Positions 21,710 through 31,600 of a stretch of 54,894 nucleotides of DNA are shown here, in pieces. The translations under genes were made by a program, and so were the position numbers. Source of the DNA: Bisporella sp. PMI_857 (lineage: Eukaryota; Ascomycota; Leotiomycetes; Helotiales; Helotiaceae); NCBI GenBank assembly GCA_021307315.1, contig JAJSPD010000147.1:1-54894 (forward strand), read 5' to 3'. Position 1 is the first letter of the stretch. Every line of letters begins with the position of its first letter. A model generated the notes under the pieces. The model had not been told where the DNA came from, did not search any database, and worked only from the letters and a program-made list of their open reading frames with translations.

Positions 21710-22731
21710 GCTTCGGGACACACGAGACACTCGAAGCCTTAGAGTTTTGTTTCGAGAACAACATTACCCTATGTCGACTTCCCTCTCATACTTCACACAA
21801 GCTGCAACCCTGTGATGTGAGTGTGTTTACCCGCTTGAAGGACGAATACCGCGACGAAGCTGAAAAGCTGTTTCAAGGAGGTGCGAATACAATTGGCAAG
21901 CAGCATTTCACCTCTTTGTATAGCCATGCAAGAGACAAGGCATTCACAAAGAGAAATATCTTGGCCGGGTGGGCGGCCTGTGGACTGTTTCCCTTCAACC
22001 CAGAAAGAGTCCTCAGGAAGACACCGAAGCCTCCTACTCAATCAACTGTTCCAACTGCTGATGAGACAGAAGTAGTTTCCAGTCATCAAGACGAAGTACC
22101 ACGAACACCTGTGACGCCAGTATCAGCAGAGGGTCTTGCGTCGCTGCATAATCTGATCAAAGAGGATGTGCTTACATTGGATGAGGCAAGTATACAGCGT
22201 GTAGAGAGACATGTACAGAAGCTTGCCCATGCTGCCCAGGTATCCTTTGCCGAAGGTGCCTTTCTTCGTGCCGAACGTGCCCTTCTTGAGAATCGAAACC
22301 AGATGTTAACCGAACTGAATAACGAAGCTAAAGTTCGCCGATCGACCAGGTCAGTCGTACTAGGGAAGGCGAAAGTAATGAGCTATGAGGACATTGAGGA
22401 GGCACGAAAGAAACGTGCTGCGAAAGATGCCACAAAGGGTAAGGGGAAACGTGGTCGGAAGCGTAAGAGTGCTGCACTAGAGGCAGATGAGCCAGAGGCA
22501 GACGAGGAAGAGCCAGAAGTAGCACATACTGCCGAAAAGGTCATAACGGGCAAGAGGAACCGTGGGCGGAAGCATAAGAGTGCTGTACAAGAGACAGATG
22601 AGCCGGAGCCGGAGCCGGAGCCGGAGCCAGAGCAAGAAATGGCACAAATGATTGAAGAGTCAGAGGAGGAAGTGGCACAGACGAGCAAAGCGCCAGAGCC
22701 ATGGAGAGCACCAGTGGCACGTATGTATTGA

Positions 22732-23281
22732 AACGCAGATCGCGGAGAACTGGATCGCTGGAAGAAGAATAGATCGAGGTAGGTTTCTTGAGGCAGGCTT
22801 GCGCAGGCCTCGCAACTGACTACTGGATTATAGTCAGTCATTGCATCTCATCGGCGCAAATAGAAGGGATAAATCACCGCTTGTTAGGGTTGCAGTATTA
22901 TAATCATAATTTATTTCGATGCCACTGGTTCTCAAACTTATCTATGACTCCAACTTATTTCCCTTCTGATATTACTGCTCGGGCCGTCCTTTGTACTTGT
23001 TATTCGCGGGGTCCTTGTAGTACCATGCCCACCGACGGGCGCTACCCAGCCAGCATTATGCCGCGTCGTTGTCGCTTTTTGTCAAGTCCTTCGAAGAGAG
23101 TGGATAAGTCGGCAGAGACGTGGACGATATTGGCACCGTCAAGTTGCTCAGTATTAAGTATCGCTTCATCGTTTCAATCAGACGCGTTGGATTGAGATAC
23201 TCGATGGAGCTGGTATTGCTGCACCGTTGCGTGAATGTTAGAGATCTGCTTCCACTGAGACTTTATTGATACTGACCTAAT
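22732..23281. other. No gene seen
   Basis: DNA downstream of the transposase. I looked for an R-end or TIR here and found none, so the transposase does not have an immediate right terminus. Confidence 0.4.
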
Positions 23282-23683
23282 TTAAGTTACTGGAATAATC
23301 CTGAGTGGCTGTTCTTCTTCCACTTGGTAATTCTGGCATATCTCACAAAGGGTGTTCCTTGAGGCCTTGATCCGGAACGGCCGCGAAAGGCTGGCCAGCT
23401 TGCCCTTCAACCATGAATGCTCTTGCTCTCTGCGTTTGCAACGGTCGCAGGTCACTAGTAATATCTTCGGGTTCCGCTCATCAATAGGGTGATTTATGTG
23501 AACAAAGCCCTGTTGATGAGGACGTAACTGGTACAGGACGAGACAGGAACGGGGATACACTCCGCCATGGTTCGTACAACAGGACGGGCAGTGGTTTTCG
23601 AAAGCCGTACACATCTTGTCTCCGAGTATGAAGTTGTTGGCACCAGCAATTGTCCGGTGAGGATGACTGATGACGGAATGCAA
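23282..23683 (-). CDS. Small Cys-rich protein, 133 aa, unknown
   Basis: Not recognised. Cys and His groups stand out: CTAFENHCPSCCTNHGG, CDRCKRREQEH and LCEICQ, which suggests zinc binding rather than secretion (no signal peptide). The start may be the first Met or the Met at KMCTAF. Its upstream DNA and first codons (TIAGANNFILGDKMCT) have a decayed relative at 37440-37645 within the same outer element, so this is one of a small local family. No intron is needed. A function in the nucleus is only a guess. Confidence 0.5.
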   Translation of the reverse strand: MHSVISHPHRTIAGANNFILGDKMCTAFENHCPSCCTNHGGVYPRSCLVLYQLRPHQQGFVHINHPIDERNPKILLVTCDRCKRREQEHSWLKGKLASLSRPFRIKASRNTLCEICQNYQVEEEQPLRIIPVT

Positions 23684-23824
23684 TATTTAAATCGGAATAT
23701 ATTTAGCTGACTTGTCTTTGGTGGTAATAGGCTGTTAATGCTTCGCGAATTGTGAGATTGTCAGCTCGAACCGTTTTTGCAGGCAACCGATCACGTGCAA
23801 GACTAGTCTCATCATCCCTACACA

Positions 23825-24011
23825 TGTTAGGATTTGAGAATCCAGGGGTAGCTGACACGTCTCTGACTAAGCGGGAACGCTAGCGCTGAAGACTTTTCAC
23901 ACACACATTGCTAGAAAATGATCACACATGTATGCAATAGAGACAACAATAGAGAGCCTGTCGGCACCCCCAATACCTTCTGAATATCATTGTGTATTTC
24001 TCGTTCTATCA
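23825..24011 (+). repeat. Copia-delta 5' LTR
   Basis: 187 bp, TGTTAGG..CTATCA, identical by eye to 26842-27028. Confidence 0.95.
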
Positions 24012-24126
24012 GGTTATGAGCCCGGACTTGCGCTATATTCAACAACCTCACCGTTACCGCGTTACAAGCGCCAAGTTACCCCTGAATATCGAACCTGTCG
24101 TACAACCACACACCTACTGATTGAAG

Positions 24127-26643
24127 ATGTCAACAATCATAGTTCCCACAGAAATCCTACCACACCTCAAAGAAATTTTCTCAAGAATTGAGCAGCATAC
24201 AGGCCAAGGAGTAGCATGCTGCAGAGCAGATAACGGGAAGGGGGAGTTCGGTCCTCAATTTCAAAGGCACCTGGCAGATATGGGAACAGCATTTGAACCT
24301 TGTCCACCATACAAACACTCATATAATGGAGTTGCGGAAAAGACAGTCAACGTTACAGACTCCAAAATGAGGTCAATACTATTTATGTCAAGCCTAGATC
24401 CGGAATACTGGTGCATTGCTGTCGAACATGCGATGTATGTCAGAAACAGAGTGCCGACTTCGGCTTTACCTTTTGATACGGAAAACAACCACCCAGTCAG
24501 CAAAGCAACAACGCCATATGAAGGGTACACTGGAAGGCTACCAGACTTGGCAAAATTAGTAGTGTTTGGATGCAGAGCCAGCCCGAAAATCCCTAAAGAG
24601 AAGTACCCTGGCAAGACTAGGCCGAGAGTGCTAGTTGACCACATATGTGTAGGAATGGAAGGAAGCAAAATCTATAAGCTATTGAACCTCCACTCCAATA
24701 AAGTAATACTGACTGCTGACGCGGGTATTGATGAATATAGTTTCCCTTTTTCAGCCTACAAGGCAAAACTCCAGTCTATAGCGACTGCGGGAAACCAATT
24801 GGCAAAGGAGATCTCAGTGGGAACTGGAGATATGTCAATAGAAAGTAGTCAACTTTCAGCCGTGGAGGAGAGACCTACTGTAACGGTAGAGGAGAGACCC
24901 ACTGGCATACACACCGTAGAAGGCACTGCTACGAAGAACAGCATACCTCATGCTAAGCTCACTAGGTCTGGGAGGTGGCCCTATGTATACAACGATTCAA
25001 TTGTTCAAAGTATTACGGCCTTCAAAGCCCTTCATCTGGAGGATGATGATACTGTATCGCTGGGTGCACCTACAGCTCCTTTTGAAGCAATTGAATTAGA
25101 TGCGGCCATGCGGGAGGACGCTCCTGGCTGGCGCAAATCGATTCACGAGGAACTCCAAGCACTCCTTGATATGAATACCTTTGATATAAGGAGGGGGAGA
25201 ATACCGCAAGGTAGACAAGTGCTGCCTTGTCGTTTAGTATTGAAAAAGAAGTTTAATACGAGAGGAGAGATCATTAGACTCAAGTCGAGACTCTGTGTTA
25301 GAGGAGACAAGCAAAAACCGGGGATCGACTACTTTGAGACGTTTGCATCGGTAGTACGATACGACACCTTGCGATTCCTTCTAGCAAAGGTCGCGGAAGA
25401 GGATCTGGAACTAGAGCATATCGACGTCGACACAGCATTCTTGAATCCGGAGCTGAAAGAAGAGATTTACATGCAGATACCTCAGTTCTTGGAAGAACTA
25501 GTCCCTGAACTGAAAGGACTAACCGACGCCTACATTAAGCTGAACAAAGCCCTCTACGGATTGAAGCAAGCGCCGAGAGAATGGTTCAAGCTGGTCAAAA
25601 AGTTTTTCGAGAGCTTAGGACTGAAAAGCTCAAAAGCAGACCCAAACCTGTTCACGGGCAGAGGGGTCTATATCCTTCTATTTGTTGATGACATGCTAAT
25701 TGCTTGTACTCGCCAGCAAGTCGAAGTAATCAAAAGAAAGATCATGACGCAATGGAAATGCAAAGATCTGGGTCCTGCTGAACTATTTGTCGGATTTCAG
25801 ATTGAACGCAACAGGCCGAATAGGACCTTGAAGATCCATCAAACCTTCTATATCACCAAGCTTCTCGAACGCCTAGGAATGAGCAAATGCAACCCAAATA
25901 AGCTGCCTTTACCTGCCGGAACAGTGATGCAACCAGATGATGATCTACTGTCGGAACAAGACGCTACAGTGTATAGGCAAATAGCAGGATCAGCGATATA
26001 CTTGTCTGGGTGTACTAGAATCGACATTTCAGAGGCTGCCAGGCAACTATCGAAGTACATGGCCAAGCCAGGAGTTTCTCATTTCAGGCATACCAAGCAT
26101 TTGCTACGCTACCTGAATGGCTGTAGATCAGCCGGGATTGTTTACGGAGACGACCTGAACCCTTTAGCACCGTCACAATACAGGGTCTACACTGATTCGA
26201 CATGGGGCACTGAACACGACAGGAAATCAGTCCAAGGAATGGCAGTGGTACGGAATGGGGGAGCTTGTTGCTGGTTCTCAAATAGGCAAAAGTCAATAGC
26301 TCTGAGCTCTATGGAGGCCGAGATTATGGCCGCGTCGGAAGGAGCCAAAGAAGTACTATGGCTGAACAAGCTAAGGGATGACCTGAACGAAAATCACCCT
26401 TTTGTTCCTACGCTATACTGCGACAACCAAGGTGCAGTGACGCTATTACACGACACTAAATTCCACCGGAAAGCGAAGCACATAGAGATCAGATACTTAT
26501 TTATTAGAGAGGAACTGGTTCAGAAAAGGAAGCTGGTAATACAGCACATTGAAGGAGCCAAACAGCCAGCCGACATATTAACTAAGCAGCTGCCTGTCGA
26601 AGCCTATGAAAGGCACAAAAGAGTCCTGGGAATGCGAGAATAG
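24127..26643 (+). CDS. Copia-delta Pol: partial integrase, RT and RNase H
   Basis: About 838 residues in one open frame. A short Gag-like start (MSTIIVPTEI) runs straight into the middle of integrase (DNGKGEFG, HSYNGVAEKT), so an internal deletion kept the frame. The first catalytic Asp of integrase and its zinc-binding end are gone. Reverse transcriptase (YFETFASV, FVDDM) and RNase H (YTDSTWGTE, HIEIRYLFIRE) look intact. It resembles copia-1 in sequence but is a different family (LTRs differ). It needs Gag, protease and integrase from another copy, so it could have moved only with help. An in-frame Met two codons upstream (24121) is an alternative start. Confidence 0.9.
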   Translation: MSTIIVPTEILPHLKEIFSRIEQHTGQGVACCRADNGKGEFGPQFQRHLADMGTAFEPCPPYKHSYNGVAEKTVNVTDSKMRSILFMSSLDPEYWCIAVEHAMYVRNRVPTSALPFDTENNHPVSKATTPYEGYTGRLPDLAKLVVFGCRASPKIPKEKYPGKTRPRVLVDHICVGMEGSKIYKLLNLHSNKVILTADAGIDEYSFPFSAYKAKLQSIATAGNQLAKEISVGTGDMSIESSQLSAVEERPTVTVEERPTGIHTVEGTATKNSIPHAKLTRSGRWPYVYNDSIVQSITAFKALHLEDDDTVSLGAPTAPFEAIELDAAMREDAPGWRKSIHEELQALLDMNTFDIRRGRIPQGRQVLPCRLVLKKKFNTRGEIIRLKSRLCVRGDKQKPGIDYFETFASVVRYDTLRFLLAKVAEEDLELEHIDVDTAFLNPELKEEIYMQIPQFLEELVPELKGLTDAYIKLNKALYGLKQAPREWFKLVKKFFESLGLKSSKADPNLFTGRGVYILLFVDDMLIACTRQQVEVIKRKIMTQWKCKDLGPAELFVGFQIERNRPNRTLKIHQTFYITKLLERLGMSKCNPNKLPLPAGTVMQPDDDLLSEQDATVYRQIAGSAIYLSGCTRIDISEAARQLSKYMAKPGVSHFRHTKHLLRYLNGCRSAGIVYGDDLNPLAPSQYRVYTDSTWGTEHDRKSVQGMAVVRNGGACCWFSNRQKSIALSSMEAEIMAASEGAKEVLWLNKLRDDLNENHPFVPTLYCDNQGAVTLLHDTKFHRKAKHIEIRYLFIREELVQKRKLVIQHIEGAKQPADILTKQLPVEAYERHKRVLGMRE

Positions 26644-26841
26644 AAATGGTTAGAGGGTACTCTTGTACTGCAATATGGAAGAATGGCCCATAGAGTGCTG
26701 AACTCCACAGGAGACGTAGGCACTACAATACGTACGCAGGTGCTATTGTTGCAGGAGTTAATGAGGCCTGAATCAACAGCCTATTCTATTCTATTCAGGA
26801 GAGCTACAGGTGAAGCAAGGAGACCTGTCACCTAGGGGGAG

Positions 26842-27028
26842 TGTTAGGATTTGAGAATCCAGGGGTAGCTGACACGTCTCTGACTAAGCGGGAACGCTAG
26901 CGCTGAAGACTTTTCACACACACATTGCTAGAAAATGATCACACATGTATGCAATAGAGACAACAATAGAGAGCCTGTCGGCACCCCCAATACCTTCTGA
27001 ATATCATTGTGTATTTCTCGTTCTATCA
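26842..27028 (+). repeat. Copia-delta 3' LTR
   Basis: 187 bp, identical by eye to the 5' LTR; followed by ACACA. Confidence 0.95.
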
Positions 27029-27228
27029 ACACAGTACGAAGGATAGAGCAGATGCCGGAGTTGACCTTCGGATATACACGTGATCGGAGTTTCACATAAC
27101 AGCCACGAATCTCGGGAAAATGTCAACCAGCTGAACGATACGTGACGAAATCCAGACAGCGCCAACGTAAACTGCCACTTCCAGCTACCTGGACGACGGT
27201 TACTCCATTTTCCTACATATTCTTAGCT

Positions 27229-27534
27229 ATGACAGACGATCCACTCCGCGTTATTATTCGCGCGTGCGTGACAGACATTCCAGGGAACAAATTCGCACGA
27301 TCCACCCGCCTCGCCCAGGACTTCAGCGAGCAAGTTCGAAAGCGGCCATTCAATAATAATCTAAAGGCTGAATGCCATGACTCCGAGCATATTCTTCCTC
27401 GATTCGATTCGGATGACGCTGTGAGAGCATGGTTCATTATTGACTTCAATGTCACTAGTTCGTTGAGTAAGGAAGAGATATTAGCGCTACCTCATGAAGT
27501 TTATCTCGCCACACGGCAAGGAGATTCTTGGTAG
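27229..27534 (+). CDS. Hypothetical protein, about 101 aa
   Basis: Not recognised. I chose the Met at 27229 (MTDDPLRVIIRAC) over the one at 27142, because the extra 29 residues look like leader. The product has mixed charge, no signal peptide and no membrane segment. The end (HEVYLATRQGDSW) is followed by AT-rich DNA. It lies 200 bp right of copia-delta, inside the outer TIR element. Whether it is expressed is unknown; a short chance frame cannot be excluded. Confidence 0.35.
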   Translation: MTDDPLRVIIRACVTDIPGNKFARSTRLAQDFSEQVRKRPFNNNLKAECHDSEHILPRFDSDDAVRAWFIIDFNVTSSLSKEEILALPHEVYLATRQGDSW

Positions 27535-27770
27535 GTTCTGCTAGCTAAAGATAAGCTATATCTAATAAATACTAGGATTTTTACTTTGCGTAAGGAGTGG
27601 GTTGATAAGGCAAGAAGATACTGCTCAATGTATAAGTGGGGTGCCAATTATCTGCAATCGTGACGAATGAATTTGGATTTGGGTAAATCAAGGCAAGCAG
27701 TATAGTTAGGTTGTAAGGCGAGGTTATTTTTCGAAGTATGATAGTGAAAGGTCCTGTTGTCTACCTATGC
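27535..27770. other. No gene seen
   Basis: Short AT-rich stretch without recognised content. Confidence 0.3.
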
Positions 27771-27992
27771 CTAACCTAAGGTGTCTGGTGGAGTTTCTCC
27801 TCTGCACTCGGGGCAGTCCTGGGTGTCATCGTCGTCTTGCCAATCATGAGCGCGGTCTCTCACTGCACAAACTGGCAGATTGTTGTTCTGTACATTCAAA
27901 CATCTCTTAATTTCCTTGAGCCTCGCTCGATCTTCTCCTCTTGCCTCGTGGCGATCAGCACAAGCGTACTCGGCGAGTCCGTCGTCGCACAT
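27771..27992 (-). CDS. Possible Cys/His fragment next to inner TIR
   Basis: A 73-codon frame, weakly supported. It holds CADRHE, LPVCAVRDRAHDW and DCPEC, similar in style to other small zinc-binding proteins. Its first codon lies 5 bp left of the TIR at 27998, so it could be a gene cut by the inner element. I could not join it in frame to DNA right of 34207. Confidence 0.25.
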   Translation of the reverse strand: MCDDGLAEYACADRHEARGEDRARLKEIKRCLNVQNNNLPVCAVRDRAHDWQDDDDTQDCPECRGETPPDTLG

Positions 27993-27997
27993 CTATA

Positions 27998-28432
27998 ACG
28001 TCCATCCCTGCGTGCCGGAAAACCCTACGTGCCGGAAAAATTGACAAGTACATGGACTTCAAGTATCTTAAAATCTATGCACACCGCAATCTCTCTTATA
28101 TTTTTGTATTTTATATTCCACGGCCACCCTTGAACACCCTAGTTGCCTCCGACTAAAAAATCACATTCGCCTCGTCGCCCTCACGGCTGATTTGCAAAGA
28201 GTCTCCTTTTACACCGTAACAGACTTCCTCTACCACAGCTGCACCACTGAGCTTGCACTATTTCTAAAACTCATAGAATAGTCTTAGCTGAGTTCTTAGG
28301 CCTCCCTACTATGCGGGAGATCGTCAACAGCCTTGTGGCGGCTGTGGCGTACAGATTCATGCAAGATCGCTATGCGGGTCGGTACCTCGGATCGAAGCAA
28401 ATGACGATCTTGGTGGGAAACAGCCTCGCACG
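27998..28432 (-). repeat. R-end copy 1 (inverted), 3' side of HNWD-1
   Basis: The reverse complement matches the R-ends at 33790-34207, 37667-38184 and 45892-46417. Landmarks are GATCCGAGG..CCCGC, CACGCC/ACGCCAC, a TATAAAAGGA-like stretch, and GATTTTAAGAT near the TIR. It lies downstream of HNWD-1 at about the same distance as R-end 5 lies from HNWD-2. Confidence 0.75.
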
Positions 28433-28660
28433 TGCCACAATATTCATGCCGTCACCTATGTAATCACTGGCAGAAAGCAATAGAAAGCTGCTGCCTGATC
28501 ATATCTAGTCAGCAAGATATCCAGCCTCCCTTCATCGTGACACATCTATTAGATATGTTACCTTCTAGAAAATGCTAGAAGGCAGGTGGCGATTCTAAAA
28601 TAATATAAATGCAGATGATTCTCTAAGACCCTCTAAGAAATAAACATATTTCTCTTAATT
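28433..28660 (-). other. HNWD-1 3' flank, shared with HNWD-2
   Basis: Read on the minus strand, the first 110 bp after the stop match the DNA after HNWD-2 (TAGAATTAAG, TTTATTTCTT, TTTTAGAATCGCCAC, CTGCCTTCTAGCATTTT). The two genes therefore share their 3' untranslated region as well as coding sequence. Confidence 0.7.
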
Positions 28661-31600
28661 CTATATGACAAGCTTTGCAGCTGTTTTAAAGCAGAAAAAT
28701 GACATTCTCCCAGATGAATGCCCTAAAATAAGATTTCTGTTCCAACTGGCTGAAATGTATTGGCGATAATCGGGAGGCAGCCAAAGAATCTTCGTATCAC
28801 TTTCTAGTACCCAATGATCAGATACTTGTAAGATTGGCGATAGCTTACCGTCGGGAGAGAAAGCCACGGACGTGACCCCGTCAGTGTGGCCCTCGAGGGC
28901 TGGCAGCAGCAGCTGTCCCGTGGCCGCGTCCCAGAGCCGCACCATCCGATCGGACCCCGACACGACCTGCCTGCTATCGGGAGAGAAGGCCACGGACGTG
29001 ACCCCGCTAGTGTGGCCCTCGAGCGTCTGCAGTACCGCTCCCGTGGCCGTGTCCCAGAGCCGCACCGTCCGATCATACGACCCCGACACGACCTGCCTGC
29101 CGTTGGGAGAGAAAGCCACGGACGAGACCCTATCATTGTGGCCCTCGAGCGTCTGTAGCACCGCTCCCGTGGCCGCGTCCCAAAGCCGCACCATCCGATC
29201 GGACGACCCCGACACGACCTGCCTGCTATCGGGAGAGAAGGCCACGGACGTGACCCCGTCAGTGTGGCCCTCGAGGGCTGGCAGCAGCAGCTGTCCTGTG
29301 GCCGTGTCCCAGAGCCGCACCGTCCGATCCCACGACCCCGACACGACCTGCCTGCCGTCAGGAGAGAAGGCCACGGACGTGACCCCGCTAGTGTGGCCCT
29401 CGAGCGTCTGCAGTACCGCTCCCGTGGCCGTGTCCCAGAGCCGCACCGTCCGATCGGACGACCCTGACACGACCTGCCTGCCGTCGGGAAAGAAGGCCGC
29501 GGACGAGACTGAGCTAGTATGGCCCTCGAGCGTCTGTAGCACCGCTCTCGTGGCCGTGTCCCAGAGCCGCACCGTCCGATCATACGACCCCGACACGACC
29601 TGCCTGCTATCGGGAGAGAAGGCCACGGACGTGACCCAGCCAGTGTGACCCTTGAGGGCTGGCAGCAGCAGCTGTCCTGTGGCCGTGTCCCAGAGCCGCA
29701 CCGTCCGATCCCACGACCCCGACACGACCTGCCTGCCGTCAGGAGAGAAGGCCACGGACGAGAGGTAGCTAGTATGGCCCTCGAGCGTCTGTAGCACTGC
29801 TCCCGTGGCCGTGTCCCAAAGCCGCACCGTCCGATCATACGACCCCGACACGACCTGCCTGCCGTCGGGAGAGAAGGCCACGGACGTGACCCCGTCAGTG
29901 TGGCCCTCGAGGGCTGGCAGCAGCTGCTGTCCCGTGGCCGCGTCCCAGAGCCGCACCATCCGATCGGACCCCGACACGACCTGCCTGCCGTCGGGAGAGA
30001 AGGCCACGGATGTGACCCCGCCAGTGTGGCCCTCGAGCGTCTGTAGTACCGCTCTCGTGGCCGTGTCCCAGAGCCGCACCGTCCGATCCCACGACCCCGA
30101 CACGACCTGCCTGCCGTCGGGAGAGAAGGCCACGGACGTGACCCCGCCAGTGTGGCCCTCGAGCGTCTGCAGTACCGCTCCCGTGGCCGTGTTCCAGAGC
30201 CGCACCGTCCGATCATACGACCCCGACACGACCTGCCTGCCGTCGGGGGAGAAGGCCACGGACGAGACGTCGCTAGTGTGGCCCTCGAGCGTCTGCAGCG
30301 CTGCGTTCCAGTGTCTTTGCACGTTTGGTTTCAATGTAATCCAATCTGGGATGCATCCCTCGAACTCCCTTCGAATAATACTATTTCCTGGCGCAAAGAC
30401 GAGAGCAGAGCAATATAATTGCAAGGGTGCCTGTTCAATCGCTGATCGGTTATATAAAATAAATCGCTTTGTGTCATAGATAAATCCACGCCAATCAGGT
30501 CTTTCATTATCCTAAGGACAAGTTAGTGAGAATTCTGTATAAGAAGCAACTAGCATACCGAAACGTGAGCCTCTAAGGACAAGATTGCTTGTATGCCTTC
30601 TGAGATCTTGCCCATCCACCCAAGTGCCTCAAGCCAGTGCAGTAAATGAGCCTGTAAAAACCGGTGGGCTTCCTCGCCGTTGTAAACCTGAGAGCTACTC
30701 CGTTGCAGATGCTGGACCCAGTAGAGGCATGCGTACTGAACTTCCGGCGGAAGGTATTCCTGTAGACGACTGCTCTCAACTTGGCTTGCTTGAGTACCAG
30801 GAGCATGCATGTCGCAAATGTCCTGCTTGAGCGTCTGGGATATTAGTTGTATGCAGCTACTAGCTACTCTCTGGTGTGCCTCCTTCTCATCTACCCAGTA
30901 ATCCCCACATCGGTCTTTGTTGAGGAGAAAGTCGCGGAATGAAGGGTGGTGTAGGCGGAGGAATCCAGCAACATCCTTTGGAACATCTAGGATAGCTTGT
31001 AGTCTTTCGAGAGTCTGCGTAACCCGTATGCCAGAGATGCTGATTACCTTTGCTAACGAGGCAGCGGGGAGGGGGGAAAATAAGATAATAATGCTTCCAA
31101 GAATTCTTCGCTGCATTGTACACAAGCGCACTTTCTCCTGTGGTCTGAAAGTGGTAGGTATGGAGTTTTGAAGTACAGTGATATATATTTGGTCGAGATG
31201 CTGTTCCGGCGTGCCTTCGAAGCCGGTGCCCTCAAGAATCTCATCAAGCCTGTCTTCAGCGAACTCTTCGCCATCTTTTATAAAACGACACGCTGTTGCC
31301 GCCCAGATGAAGAGTCCACTAGCATGGATAACCAGCTGTCTCAAAACTGTATCGCCCGGCCACTCAGATCCAAGAGTCCACTCTTGCCCAATTATCCCTA
31401 GATGGTGTTCCAAGAAAAGAGAGATATCATGGTTGATAATTACTGGCTGTATGTCGTGGAGTACGAAGTCCTGGTGTTCGGCTTGTGGGATAGCACGTAT
31501 GCCGTGTCGAATTGGAACTTCAGATCTGCTTGTCAAAAATACTCGAAGTCTCACCGTCGTCAACGATCGAGCTTCAGCTAGAAGCTGTAGAATTGTGCGA

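Larger units (their letters stand above)
14191..22731 (+). pseudogene. Pogo/Fot-like DDE transposase, interrupted by a copia and a solo LTR
   Basis: Three coding blocks (14191-14706, 21221-21532, 21715-22731) add up to 615 codons in one frame once both insertions and one copy of each target duplication are set aside. The N-terminal part carries a helix-turn-helix/CENP-B-like region (SKRSGVPLTTLYHRRRGR). The catalytic part shows MDETGV, CDGFGTH (split by the solo LTR) and LQPCDVSVF, a DDD-type triad of the pogo group. The C-terminus is basic, with GKRGRKRKS-like stretches and an acidic EP repeat. Apart from the two insertions no stop or shift is seen, so the gene was open until recently. Fungal pogo elements use TA targets, which fits the TIR flanks. 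Confidence 0.85.
23825..27028 (+). mobile_element. Internally deleted copia (copia-delta) with identical LTRs
   Basis: The LTRs at 23825-24011 and 26842-27028 (187 bp each) are identical by eye and flanked by ACACA on both sides (23820-23824, 27029-27033). The primer site GGTTATGAGCCCGG follows the left LTR and a purine tract AGGGGGAG precedes the right one. Gag, protease and the start of integrase are missing. It is a recent, non-autonomous insertion. Confidence 0.95.

Noticed and set aside
28850..30300. CRISPR-like or satellite array
   Set aside because: The periodic units encode WD40 repeats in frame and have no spacer/repeat structure.
28804..30479. Long frames on both strands overlapping the WD40 array (up to about 470 codons)
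   Set aside because: They repeat with the 126-bp period of the WD40 units and are GC-rich shadows of HNWD-1; no start context or domain.
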